From: Flammeovirgaceae bacterium UBA7330
GTDB lineage: Bacteria > Bacteroidota > Bacteroidia > Cytophagales > Cyclobacteriaceae
Length of the DNA stretch: 64,000 bases
Assembly (NCBI GenBank): GCA_002471275.1
Contig: DKPQ01000005.1
Coordinates: 62,001 to 126,000 of the forward strand
Direction of reading: 5' to 3'
Of this stretch, positions 43,604 to 52,756 are shown piece by piece. The notes under the pieces are model-generated. The model was given only the letters and a program-made list of their open reading frames with translations. It did no database searches and was not told the origin of the DNA. How positions within the stretch are numbered: the stretch's first letter is position 1; the number at the start of each line of letters is the position of its first letter. Made by a program: the position numbers and the translations under genes.

Positions 43604-46060
43604 ATGATTTACCATCTGCTGAAAATAGCATTTAGGCGGCTTTGGGCCAAAAAGGTATTCTCTTTGATCTCGATAATCGGATTGGCTGTAGGGTTGGCAA
43701 CATTTCTCATTCTTTTCCACTTTACAACATTTGAACTAAGCTTTGACCATTTTCATAGTAATAAGGATGAAATATACAGAGTAGTGTGCTATCCGAACGA
43801 TGGCAATAAAAATCCAACCGCCAGGAATTTCAAGGGGCTGGGACTTTTAATAAGGGATCAATTTCCTGAAGTAAAACAGGTTGTAAGATTTTGGAAAGTA
43901 TGGAATCAAAATGACGGTGAAGCCCTAAGAGCAAATGGAAAAATCTTTTATGAACAAAAAATTATACAATCGGACCCCTCTTTTTTCGAAGTATTCCCCA
44001 CACTTCTGAAAAGAGGAAATCCTCATGCTGTGCTCAGGGAGCCAAACACTATTGTCCTCTCTGAGAATAGGGCTAAAACTTACTTTGGAGATGAGGACCC
44101 GATTGGTAAAACAATATCAGATGGTATTGAAGACCTTAGGGTCACAGGAATCATGCATGATATCCCAATCAATTCTCACATTGACTTTGGACTCGTAAGA
44201 ACTTTTAGTGACGATTTTTTCCTGCAAGATGGGTGGCAGGGCTTCTATCTCTATACCTACCTCACATTAGATTCAAAAACCAATCCTAAGGAATTTGAGG
44301 ACAAACTGGAGTCTGCTATTAGAGCCAAAAAATATGAATTTGAAAATCTTGCCAGTATCTCCTTTGAACTTCAACCTATCACCGAAATACATTTAAGTCC
44401 TAACCTATCCCAAGAGCTTACAACTAATTCCAATAAAACATTGGTTTTCTTCTTAATGGGAATTGGATTTCTGATCATCATCATGGCATGGATCAATCAT
44501 ATTACTTTATCTATTTCTTCATTTTTTAGCAGAACAAAAGAACTAAGCATAAGAGGTATCGTTGGCGCAGAACGATCCAACCTAAACCGCCAACTTTTAC
44601 TAGAGTATTTCATTCTATTGGGGCTAGCTATACCCTTAGCTGTTTTAGTCACAATAATTTCAAATCAATACCTTGTTGAGCAGGGGTTTATTCCGGATAT
44701 ATCAAAAGAACTCTATAACCCTAAAATGTGGGCAATTGGTATCATGGTCCTATTCCTTGGGTCGATTCTTACAGGCTTATTCCCTTCACTACTAATCAGG
44801 AAAATAGATTTTTCCGGGGAGCTAAAAACCAAAACAATGCGTAGTGTAAGTGGGAATAAGTTCAGGTCAACAATGGTGGTCTTGCAATTTATTGCCTCAA
44901 TAATCCTGGTTTCTGGTGTCATTATAATGAGCTATCAACTCAAGTATCTAAGATCAGGAGCTAAAAACATGGAAATTGAAAGGGTAATAGGCTTAAGGAA
45001 CCCCACAGCCTATGCAGAGTTCGAATCAGATGAAACTGAAATCAAGAACTACAAATTATTTAAAGATCTACTAAAAAATAATCCTGCGATTGAACAGGTT
45101 GCCTCTTCATCGGCAATCCCGGGTTCACCGATTGGATTTAGTACAACGGACGGGATAAAAAGAAGTCTGGATGATCCTATAGTCCCGATACAAATGAAAG
45201 TTATTTACATAGACAATGACTTCCTGGACGTCTTTGGTATCCCATTACGTGCCGGTCGTAGCTTTTCCGATCAAAACTTAAAGGATCTGGGTGAAAAATC
45301 CATTCTTCTTTCGGAATCTGCCATTCGTCATCTGGGCTTTTCCTCGCCCGAATCAGCCATCGGACAGGAAATTAAATATCACATGTGGGCACGTTGGAAC
45401 AATTATGAAATAATCGGGGTGTACAAAGATTACGCCCATGAATCATTTAAATCAGTTCCAAATCCTTCCATTTTGTATTTCAACAGATTCATTGATGACT
45501 ATGGCTCCTATATTATGCATCAATCCTTTGTTTCCATTAAAATTACGAATGGGGCAAATCCGGAAGTCGCCATTGCTCACTTAGAAAAGACGTGGGATGC
45601 CATCTGGCCAGAAAAACCTTTAGAATACCACTTTATTGATCAACTATACGATCAGCAGTATCATTCAGAAAAAGTCTTAATAGCCAGCTTTTCAATTTTC
45701 TCTTTTGTGGCAATAACACTGGCTCTTCTAGGAGTAATTGGAATTACATATTTCGAGGTTCAATATAAACGTAAAGAAATTGGGATCCGCAAAGTATTGG
45801 GTTCATCCATACACAATATCATGATGCTCATTTCTAAAAAGTATATTGGTCTCATCTTGATTTCAGCACTGTTGGCTGCTCCAATATCTTACCTGCTCGC
45901 AGATGAATGGTTAAAAATTTATCCTGAGAAAATCCACCTTCAATTGTGGACATTTATAGTCCCTGTTGTTCTCGTTTTATTCCTGGTGTTATTTACATCC
46001 GGATCGATCACCTTGAAAAATGCAAGTACGAATCCAGCTGATGTACTTAGAAATGAGTAA
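43604..46060 (+). CDS. FtsX-like ABC permease, tandem-domain, A+T-rich (array member 4)
   Basis: 818 residues: MIYHLLKIAFRRLWAKK start, first helix at ~20-42, middle helices from ~285, C-terminal coupling motif EIGIRKVLGS and end NPADVLRNE. The first-half coupling motif is ELSIRGIVGA, with Gly where Lys is normal. Base composition stands out: I count 18 G+C in 60 bases from 44461 and 21 in 60 from 44941, against 29 in 60 in member 3. That suggests a different origin or later acquisition. A short direct repeat ACTATGATT flanks its start region (43575, 43601). It ends 24 bases before the convergent PadR-linked permease. Confidence 0.9.
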   Translation: MIYHLLKIAFRRLWAKKVFSLISIIGLAVGLATFLILFHFTTFELSFDHFHSNKDEIYRVVCYPNDGNKNPTARNFKGLGLLIRDQFPEVKQVVRFWKVWNQNDGEALRANGKIFYEQKIIQSDPSFFEVFPTLLKRGNPHAVLREPNTIVLSENRAKTYFGDEDPIGKTISDGIEDLRVTGIMHDIPINSHIDFGLVRTFSDDFFLQDGWQGFYLYTYLTLDSKTNPKEFEDKLESAIRAKKYEFENLASISFELQPITEIHLSPNLSQELTTNSNKTLVFFLMGIGFLIIIMAWINHITLSISSFFSRTKELSIRGIVGAERSNLNRQLLLEYFILLGLAIPLAVLVTIISNQYLVEQGFIPDISKELYNPKMWAIGIMVLFLGSILTGLFPSLLIRKIDFSGELKTKTMRSVSGNKFRSTMVVLQFIASIILVSGVIIMSYQLKYLRSGAKNMEIERVIGLRNPTAYAEFESDETEIKNYKLFKDLLKNNPAIEQVASSSAIPGSPIGFSTTDGIKRSLDDPIVPIQMKVIYIDNDFLDVFGIPLRAGRSFSDQNLKDLGEKSILLSESAIRHLGFSSPESAIGQEIKYHMWARWNNYEIIGVYKDYAHESFKSVPNPSILYFNRFIDDYGSYIMHQSFVSIKITNGANPEVAIAHLEKTWDAIWPEKPLEYHFIDQLYDQQYHSEKVLIASFSIFSFVAITLALLGVIGITYFEVQYKRKEIGIRKVLGSSIHNIMMLISKKYIGLILISALLAAPISYLLADEWLKIYPEKIHLQLWTFIVPVVLVLFLVLFTSGSITLKNASTNPADVLRNE

Positions 46061-46084
46061 ATCACCAATTCACAATTGATTCAC

Positions 46085-48706
46085 CTACTCATAATGCAAA
46101 GCATCCACCGGGTTGGTACGAGAGGCTCTGAAGGTGTGGAAGCTGATGGTAAGAATTGCGATAATCATGGCTATCAATCCACCCAGTAGGAAAATCAACG
46201 GGTTGATGGAGATATGAAAAGCAAAATTAGTCAACCACCTGTCCAGGTAGAGGTATGCCAGTGGTGAGGCTATCAGCAATGAAACGACAATTAGTGCGGC
46301 ATAATTCTTCGACAGCAGAATCAACAGTTCACTGGTGGTAGCACCCAGTGCCTTACGAATACCGATCTCTTTGATCCGTTTTTCTATGGAAATACTTGCC
46401 AGGCCAAACAGACCCAGGCATCCGACAAGGATAGAAAGAATCGCCATAATGGTGACGACAGAACCCATCTGCTGATCAGATTTATAAACTTCATCAAAAT
46501 GCTCATCAAGAAATTTATAACTAAACGGGTACCCCGAATCAGTCACATTTTCGTTCCAGATCTTCTCTATGGCATCAATCCCGGCCTGCAGATTGTTGCC
46601 ATTTAGCTTGACCGACATTTCACTGAAATTCCAGTCTGTATGGACAACCATACTCAATGCATTCACCTCATAATGAAGTGAATTAAAGTTGAAATCCTCC
46701 GTCACCCCAATGATCCTTCCTAAAGAATCATTGTCATACCATCCATGTCCAAGCTGCTGCCCCAGGGGATCTTCAAAATCCAACTTTTTAGCAAAAGACT
46801 CATTGATGATGAATGCTTTACCATCGTCAGTGGCCATCTCCTTTGAAAAATTCCGACCCGACTTAATTTTTATTTCGTAGACATCCAGGTAATTGTAGTC
46901 CACTGTCACATTAGATGGGACAATGCGAAGAATCGATGTATCCTTTTTGTATTTAAATCCATACTGATGAAAATTATTACCTATTCTTTGACCTGAAGCC
47001 GTCACCCCCAGGATATGAGGATCTTTCTGTAGTTCCTCCTTCATCAGTTCATATTTTTCATTAGCCTCGTCGTTCAAGGAGATCAGCAGCATATGATCCT
47101 TGTTGAATCCTATGTCTTTGTTCTGAATGAAAAATAGTTGTTGCACTACGATAATGGTCGACACGATCATCCCTATTGCCAAACTGAACTGCACAATAAC
47201 AAGCGTACTTCTCAAAAGAGACTTACTCCTGGACCCAACTACTTTGAGTATATGAATTGGCCTGAAAGAGGATAAATAGAGTGATGGATATAACCCGGAA
47301 ATAATGCCCAGCAGAATAGAAATCCCTAATATCCCTGCAGTCAATCCCAGGTCAGAGAAAATAGTCGCCATAGAAAGTTGTCTGGTAATCAGGTCATTCA
47401 AAAAGGGGAGTACCAGGTAGCCTATCGAAAACCCGATGACCAGAGCAATCACGGCTAGTTGAACAGACTCCAGAATGAACTGATGCACCAGCTGCATTTT
47501 TTTCGCCCCAATTGATTTCCTCACTCCGATCTCTCTGAAACGTGTATTTGAGCGGGCAGTCGTAAGGTTCATAAAATTGACGCAGGCAATGATCAGGATA
47601 AAAATTCCTGTCAGCATAAATACATGCACATAGGTGCCATTGAACTTGCGATAATTCTGATAGTCGTGTTCTATGTCCATAGAAGCGAGGTGGACATCTT
47701 TTAATGGCTGTAGAAATAATTTATAGGCCTGGTTGATTTCTTCGTCATCGACCAGACTGGTGAGAAAATCCGGAAATTTCTTTTCTATGGCATCCACATC
47801 ACTGTTGGGCTTCAGCAGCACATATGCAATCATGAAATTGCTTCCTGTCTCATCATTAAAATTAGGTCTGTCTGCACGTAAAGTGGATAAAGAATACAGC
47901 ATATCAAACTGGAGATGAGAATTTTCTGGGATGTTCTTCAGCACCCCTGTGATATTGTATTCCCTGCCATCATTATGTAGAGCTTTTCCCACCACATCCG
48001 TAGAGTTAAAGAATCGCCTGGCTACATCCTCTGTAATGACAATCGATAATGGATCGACCAAGGCGGTTTTCCTGTTTCCAGCAATCATCTCAAAGTCAAA
48101 AACCTGCAGGAATGTACTGTCTACCCCGGCCACATTTTTCACTACAAGCTTTTTATTACCCGATTGCATGAGCTCCTCACCCCGATTATTATAGCGAGCA
48201 CACATCTCTACTTCCGGAAAGTAGTCCGGCAACATATAACCCATTTTAGGCCAGGAGATGGGGACATTTTGAGGGTTGGTACCGGGCCAGGTCTGCAATT
48301 CGCACAGCCGGTAGATGCGGTCTCGCTTCGCATGAAAATTGTCGAATGAAAGCTCATCACGTATAAAAAGAAAAATGATCAGGCAGGCTGTGATACCAAC
48401 GGAAAGGCTGATGATATTGATAGCAGAGAATACCTTGTTTTTTGCGAGATTTCTCCAGGAGACTTTGAAGTAATTTCTATAGATACCTATAGTATCTGTG
48501 GCGAATGTCCCCAATATATTCTTGATGATCCCTGGTCGGAATAACCTGATCACTTCCACCCACAACAATCTGTTTGCTTTTCCCTCGCCTCCTACATTTC
48601 GGTTTTCCTCATAAAGTTCATGAAGATCTCCCACTATGTCTTCCAGCAAATCTGGATGACAAAAGAACTGTAAAAGCCGGATGGGTAATTTCCTTTCAAA
48701 GTTCAT
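46085..48706 (-). CDS. FtsX-like permease with N-terminal prefix domain (PadR-linked, array member 5)
   Basis: 873 residues from the ATG at 48706; a TTG at 48715 would overlap the padR stop. The first ~85 residues (FERKLPIRLLQFFCHPDLLEDIVGDLHELYEE) are the cytoplasmic 'permease prefix' domain found on FtsX-like permeases next to PadR genes. The rest is the tandem FtsX layout (NYFKVSWRNLAKNK, EIGVRKSIGA, EIGIRKALGA, end NPVDALHYE). It is probably controlled by the PadR regulator 5 bases upstream. It runs opposite to the other five permeases. Confidence 0.92.
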   Translation of the reverse strand: MNFERKLPIRLLQFFCHPDLLEDIVGDLHELYEENRNVGGEGKANRLLWVEVIRLFRPGIIKNILGTFATDTIGIYRNYFKVSWRNLAKNKVFSAINIISLSVGITACLIIFLFIRDELSFDNFHAKRDRIYRLCELQTWPGTNPQNVPISWPKMGYMLPDYFPEVEMCARYNNRGEELMQSGNKKLVVKNVAGVDSTFLQVFDFEMIAGNRKTALVDPLSIVITEDVARRFFNSTDVVGKALHNDGREYNITGVLKNIPENSHLQFDMLYSLSTLRADRPNFNDETGSNFMIAYVLLKPNSDVDAIEKKFPDFLTSLVDDEEINQAYKLFLQPLKDVHLASMDIEHDYQNYRKFNGTYVHVFMLTGIFILIIACVNFMNLTTARSNTRFREIGVRKSIGAKKMQLVHQFILESVQLAVIALVIGFSIGYLVLPFLNDLITRQLSMATIFSDLGLTAGILGISILLGIISGLYPSLYLSSFRPIHILKVVGSRSKSLLRSTLVIVQFSLAIGMIVSTIIVVQQLFFIQNKDIGFNKDHMLLISLNDEANEKYELMKEELQKDPHILGVTASGQRIGNNFHQYGFKYKKDTSILRIVPSNVTVDYNYLDVYEIKIKSGRNFSKEMATDDGKAFIINESFAKKLDFEDPLGQQLGHGWYDNDSLGRIIGVTEDFNFNSLHYEVNALSMVVHTDWNFSEMSVKLNGNNLQAGIDAIEKIWNENVTDSGYPFSYKFLDEHFDEVYKSDQQMGSVVTIMAILSILVGCLGLFGLASISIEKRIKEIGIRKALGATTSELLILLSKNYAALIVVSLLIASPLAYLYLDRWLTNFAFHISINPLIFLLGGLIAMIIAILTISFHTFRASRTNPVDALHYE

Positions 48707-48711
48707 ATCCT

Positions 48712-49041
48712 TCAAAAATCAAATGACATGGCAGGTATGGCATCCCACAGTTTCTTCCTGCTTTCCATTACTTCCTCCAGAGCTGTTTTCCCAGGTTGGG
48801 TTACCCGGAAATACCTCTTTCTTTTCCCTCCTCTTTCTTTGGTTACCTCTCCAAAATGTGATTTCAGATAGCCTTTCTTTTCCAGACGACTCAATGCTGT
48901 CCTCATTGCTCCAACACTGACATTTCGGTTGAGACGCGTTTCAATATCCTTTTTGATAGATACTCCATAGGCATCTTCATACAAGATGGCTACAGTCAAC
49001 AGGACTATCTCTTCAAATTCCCCAAGGCTCTTATTGCTCAT
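48712..49041 (-). CDS. PadR-family transcriptional regulator
   Basis: 109 residues, the PadR winged-helix domain almost alone: LGEFEEIVLLTVAILYEDAYGVSIKKDIE, VSVGAMRTALSRLEKKGYLKS and RKRYFRVTQPGKTALEEV. PadR proteins are usually repressors released by a small ligand or antibiotic. It lies directly upstream of the prefix-domain permease and probably represses the two-gene operon. A palindromic stretch before its start is a possible self-operator. Confidence 0.93.
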   Translation of the reverse strand: MSNKSLGEFEEIVLLTVAILYEDAYGVSIKKDIETRLNRNVSVGAMRTALSRLEKKGYLKSHFGEVTKERGGKRKRYFRVTQPGKTALEEVMESRKKLWDAIPAMSFDF

Positions 49042-49050
49042 ACTTATATT

Positions 49051-49080
49051 TTAGTCCTAAATGTAGTTAATATAATACTA
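49051..49080. promoter_or_regulatory. Possible operator upstream of padR
   Basis: Two inverted repeats: TTAGTCCTAA (49051-49060) and TAGTTAATATAATACTA (49064-49080, TAGT/ACTA arms). They sit 10-40 bases upstream of the padR ATG at 49041, where a self-repressing regulator would bind. The match to a known PadR site is not exact, so this is tentative. Confidence 0.35.
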
Positions 49081-49134
49081 ACGCACCAATTCCAATTCAG
49101 AATATATGCACCAATCAATATGAAGTAGAAAAGG

Positions 49135-49590
49135 TCATTTTGATGGAAACCTGCTGTCCCAAAAAAAATCACTGACTTCTTTTAATCTCACCTTTTCCAA
49201 AAAGTCAGGGTGACGAGGATTGAGCACCATATTTCTTTCTGATGGGATCACGGCAGAAGGAACACTCATCACTAAACATTCACTTTTTTTGTACCAGTTA
49301 CTTCCAAGCTGCTGAGTATAAGGATAAGAAGAAAGCGTATTCCAGTAAGGTGGAAGTTCTGATACTCCTACAGTGTATATTGATGAGCTATTTTCAATTT
49401 CTATATACATCAGTCCAAATTTACCGGCTGGTCGTATCCCATTTGTGTGAGCTAAAAGTTCCAGTGCACAAAGTGCTATACTTTCTGATGTATAGATGAC
49501 CTCCTGTTGGGATTTATTCCATCGATTCGCCGCTCCCGAGCTATACAGCTTATCAGTGTACTCAATACGTGTAAGCCGAAAGACGATCAT
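49135..49590 (-). CDS. RES-domain toxin (NAD-degrading type)
   Basis: 151 residues. The RES family residues are visible: Arg in FRLTRIEY near the N-terminus, Glu in YTSESIALCALE and Ser in MSVPSAVIPSERNMVLNPRHPDF. RES toxins deplete NAD+, some by phosphorolysis, and are neutralised by an Xre-type antitoxin. The ATG overlaps the antitoxin stop by 4 bases. The module interrupts the array between padR and the next permease. Confidence 0.92.
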   Translation of the reverse strand: MIVFRLTRIEYTDKLYSSGAANRWNKSQQEVIYTSESIALCALELLAHTNGIRPAGKFGLMYIEIENSSSIYTVGVSELPPYWNTLSSYPYTQQLGSNWYKKSECLVMSVPSAVIPSERNMVLNPRHPDFLEKVRLKEVSDFFWDSRFPSK

Positions 49591-50015
49591 ACATTATCTC
49601 CATACTCAATGGCAGTAAGACGATCGTCCACATACCGGATGCCGCTGATGGTTGTGAAAAAATTGATCGGCTGATCATTATCAAAGAAATGATTGGATTT
49701 TGTAAGCCATTCGTTGAACTGCTTCTGATTACCAAAAACAGAAATTCCATGCTTATAAAGTGAAATCAAAGCCAGCACATGCTCCTGTAAATGTGGCTTC
49801 ATGGTTGATAATGTCACTTTATAATTTCTAAAAGTCTTAATGCTCAGATTGAGAGAGGTGGAAAGTGTTTCATCTTTCAGGCCTGAAATATCTTTAAGCC
49901 GACCCAGGTATTCTGTGGTGACGCTGTTTTTCCTTACGGCGTATAACATCTCAGGCTCAGAGACATAGGCAGGAAGATCATCTGCAGGTTCATCTACTTT
50001 CTTTTGTTGCCCCAT
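49587..50015 (-). CDS. Xre/ParS-type antitoxin of the RES module
   Basis: 142 residues from the ATG at 50015 (MGQQKK); a TTG two codons upstream is less likely. A helical N-terminal Xre-like part (TTEYLGRLKDISGLKDETLSTSLNLSIKTFRNY) is followed by the toxin-binding DUF2384/ParS-type C-terminus with ALISLYKHGISVFGNQKQFNEWL. It should block the RES toxin and repress its own operon. Upstream is a pair of palindromic operator-like sequences. Confidence 0.9.
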   Translation of the reverse strand: MGQQKKVDEPADDLPAYVSEPEMLYAVRKNSVTTEYLGRLKDISGLKDETLSTSLNLSIKTFRNYKVTLSTMKPHLQEHVLALISLYKHGISVFGNQKQFNEWLTKSNHFFDNDQPINFFTTISGIRYVDDRLTAIEYGDNV

Positions 50016-50026
50016 ATCCAAATTTA

Positions 50027-50060
50027 AGTAAATTTACTCTTTATTAAAAGTAATTTTACC
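50027..50060. promoter_or_regulatory. Paired operator-like palindromes upstream of the RES-Xre module
   Basis: AGTAAATTTACT (50027-50038) is a perfect 12-bp palindrome; a near copy AGTAATTTTACC occurs at 50049-50060, exactly 22 bases further on (about two helical turns). They begin 12 bases upstream of the antitoxin ATG, as expected for autoregulation. The rest of the 290-base gap (50016-50305) holds nothing else I can identify. Confidence 0.6.
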
Positions 50061-50305
50061 GCTTTTATGCCCTCTTTCGTATGTTGACTGTTTTGGGTTT
50101 CCGGTAGATGGCACGTTGCCCCTGTGGAAATTTGGTTTCACAGACTAGCGTTCTAAACTGTCCATTTAACGTACATCCCAATGTCTAAATATTTGACAAA
50201 TTCGTACTCATATTTGTGATATTTTCCTGATATCCAGCATCTTACAATTCGGCACGATTTTGATAGTCCTTTGTATAGGAATCAAAATCAGATCAAATAC
50301 CTACC

Positions 50306-52666
50306 ATGAAGAGATTCTTCAAAACATTATATAGAGGCATCAAGAAAAATCCCCTCAATTCGGCCATCAACCTTTTCGGATTAACCCTGGGGTTTTCATG
50401 TATCATCACCATTACCATCTGGATTCAGAATGAATTGAGTTATGACACTTTTCATGACAACAGCGATAAGATATATCGGGTACACAGATATTTCTACAAC
50501 CCTGATGGCAGTGAAAACCTCCACCTCTCGAATGTCGCGCCAACCGTAGCCCCAATCCTGGAGAAAGAACTAAAAGAGATTGAAAGCATTACCAGGGTGA
50601 AACATACCGGATTCACTTTTAGGAGTGACAATAAACTCTATCGGGAAGAAGAGGTCTGTTTTGCCGAGCCTGAGATCCTGGAGATTTTCAATTTTGAGGG
50701 ATTACCGCTTGATGATCACCTGCTGGAAGATCCACTGACGATGGTCATCTCCGATGAACAGGCCATGAAATATTTCAACAGGCTGGATGTGATCGGTGAG
50801 GTGATATCCTTTTATAGCCAGGATGGGCAGAAGCAGGATTTGAAGATTGTGGGCGTATTCGAAAAATGGAACCAAAACAGTCACTTTCATCCTGAATTTC
50901 TCATTTCATTCATCACCTATGAATCATTTGTGGGTGAAGAAGAGATGAACAGCTGGGGCAGTAATAATTACGAAACCTTTGCGCTGATCCCTTACCTGCC
51001 TTCCGACATCGATGCACAGCTTGACAATATCATCGATGAGTATCTGGAGGACGGGACCAGCTGGACCAAAGTGAGAATTGAAGCACTTACGGACATCCAT
51101 TTCAACTGGCATAGCAACAAAACCTATATCTACGTGCTTGCCTCCATATCACTATTGATCCTGATCATTGGTAGTATCAACTATTTAAACCTGAATTTGG
51201 CCATGTACTCCCGAAGACTGGAAGAGATCAAGGTCAGAAAAATCATGGGGGCGTCTCCCAAAAAGTTGATCTCTCAGTTGGTTGGTGAGTCCGTTCTGTT
51301 CTGTCTCACGGCCCTGTTTTTAGCTGCTGGAATTGTATACCTCTTTCTTCCCGAGTTCAACCATATTCTGGGTAGCCCATTACAATTTGTGCTCACAGAC
51401 AACTTCCCCATGATCGCTGGTTTTATTCTGTTAACGATTCTGACTGGTGTACTTTCAGTTCTATACCCAGCGATTGTACTCTCCTCCTTCAACCCGATAT
51501 CAACCCGATCCAATCAAGGGTTGTCGTTTGGTAAAAACTCATTCCGAACTGCCCTGGTGGTCTTCCAGTTTTTTGTCTCCATTGCACTGATCACTTCTTT
51601 CCTGATCGTATACAAGCAGCTCAGCTATATTCAGCATAAGGAACTCGGCTTGCAAAAAGAGAATATCATAGTGATCCCAACAACCCCTCAGCTAATAGAA
51701 AAGCTGGATGTATTTAGGCAGGAGTTGACTGCCAATCCAAATATTCTCAGTGTTTCCGGGTCCAAAAGAGTGCCCTCTGATGGGCTTTGGGACAATAATG
51801 ATGCTGAAGTAGAATCTGATGGAGTAGTGAACACCATTGATTTTAGACTGCCTAACGTTCGGGTGGATGAACACTTCCTGTCGACTTATGGCGTCCCTCT
51901 GATTGCAGGCAGAAACTTTGATGAAACTGATGTAGAAAGTTCCGGGTATCTCATCAACGAACAGGCGGCCAGGCAAATAGGTTGGGAATCGGCAGAAGAA
52001 GCCATTGGCCAGGTCATTTCCTATGGCGGTCAGCGAGCCAACGTGATCGGCGTCATTGGAGATTTTCACTATGAATCACTCCATGTACCTATTAGTCCTA
52101 TTATTCTTTACAAGGACCCTTCAAGCTATAACAGGGTCTCCATACGGGTATCTCCCTTTGACAGACAGCGTACCCTTGATCTGATAGAGGCAAAATGGCA
52201 GCAATACAACGTTCCGAATTACTCCTTTTACTTCGAGTATGTAGAGGATAGCTATAACAGACTTTATAGAAGCGAACAAAACATCAAGATCATCCTGACC
52301 TATTTCATGGTGATCGCCATTTCTATTGCCATATTGGGTCTTATTGCCTTATCCCTTTTCATGATCCAAAGAAGGGTAAAGGAAATAGGGGTAAGAAAAG
52401 TGAATGGTGCCAACACCTCGGAATTGATGGTAATGCTCAACAAAGATTTTGTGAAGTGGGTGATCATCGCTTTTGCCTTCGCTACACCACTGGCCTGGTA
52501 TGCCATGAGTAGCTGGCTGGAAAACTTTGCTTACAAAACACAGCTGAGCTGGTGGATCTTTGGGTTAGCCGGAGTGCTGGCTTTGGGAGTAGCCTTGCTC
52601 ACGGTGAGCTTACAAAGCTGGAGAGCAGCCTCAAGGAATCCTGTGGAGGCTTTGAGATATGAGTAG
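50306..52666 (+). CDS. FtsX-like ABC permease, tandem-domain (array member 6)
   Basis: 786 residues: MKRFFKTLYRGIKKNPLN start, first helix at ~22-43, middle helices from ~270, coupling motifs EIKVRKIMGA and EIGVRKVNGA, and end NPVEALRYE. The N-terminus departs from the WRNL pattern of members 1-3. A matching ATPase gene follows after a 90-base gap that holds a purine/pyrimidine hairpin, so this permease-ATPase pair may be a self-contained transporter. The end of the protein is typical of the family. Confidence 0.92.
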   Translation: MKRFFKTLYRGIKKNPLNSAINLFGLTLGFSCIITITIWIQNELSYDTFHDNSDKIYRVHRYFYNPDGSENLHLSNVAPTVAPILEKELKEIESITRVKHTGFTFRSDNKLYREEEVCFAEPEILEIFNFEGLPLDDHLLEDPLTMVISDEQAMKYFNRLDVIGEVISFYSQDGQKQDLKIVGVFEKWNQNSHFHPEFLISFITYESFVGEEEMNSWGSNNYETFALIPYLPSDIDAQLDNIIDEYLEDGTSWTKVRIEALTDIHFNWHSNKTYIYVLASISLLILIIGSINYLNLNLAMYSRRLEEIKVRKIMGASPKKLISQLVGESVLFCLTALFLAAGIVYLFLPEFNHILGSPLQFVLTDNFPMIAGFILLTILTGVLSVLYPAIVLSSFNPISTRSNQGLSFGKNSFRTALVVFQFFVSIALITSFLIVYKQLSYIQHKELGLQKENIIVIPTTPQLIEKLDVFRQELTANPNILSVSGSKRVPSDGLWDNNDAEVESDGVVNTIDFRLPNVRVDEHFLSTYGVPLIAGRNFDETDVESSGYLINEQAARQIGWESAEEAIGQVISYGGQRANVIGVIGDFHYESLHVPISPIILYKDPSSYNRVSIRVSPFDRQRTLDLIEAKWQQYNVPNYSFYFEYVEDSYNRLYRSEQNIKIILTYFMVIAISIAILGLIALSLFMIQRRVKEIGVRKVNGANTSELMVMLNKDFVKWVIIAFAFATPLAWYAMSSWLENFAYKTQLSWWIFGLAGVLALGVALLTVSLQSWRAASRNPVEALRYE

Positions 52667-52675
52667 ATGGAGCAA

Positions 52676-52722
52676 GGAATAAGAAGGATAGGTTAAAGGA
52701 AATCCTATTCCTTCCTGCTTTT
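52676..52722 (+). repeat. Imperfect hairpin between permease and ATPase genes
   Basis: AAGGATAGG (52684-52692) pairs imperfectly with CCTATTCCTT (52704-52713), extended by GGAAT (52676) and by a pyrimidine run, TTCCTTCCTGCTTTTCC. The purine/pyrimidine character resembles the repeat before the other ATPase gene (35091-35138), so related elements may precede both ATPase genes. Confidence 0.4.
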
Positions 52723-52756
52723 CCCACTTTAACGATAACCACACTAAATTACCTCT

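Noticed and set aside
50019..50026. TAAATTTG (minus strand), a possible -7 box for the RES-Xre module
   Set aside because: The start would fall at the antitoxin ATG and no -33 TTG lies 19-21 bases upstream.
50101..50130. GATGGCACGTTGCCC as a sigma-54 site for permease 6
   Set aside because: GG and GC are only 8 bases apart, not the required 12.
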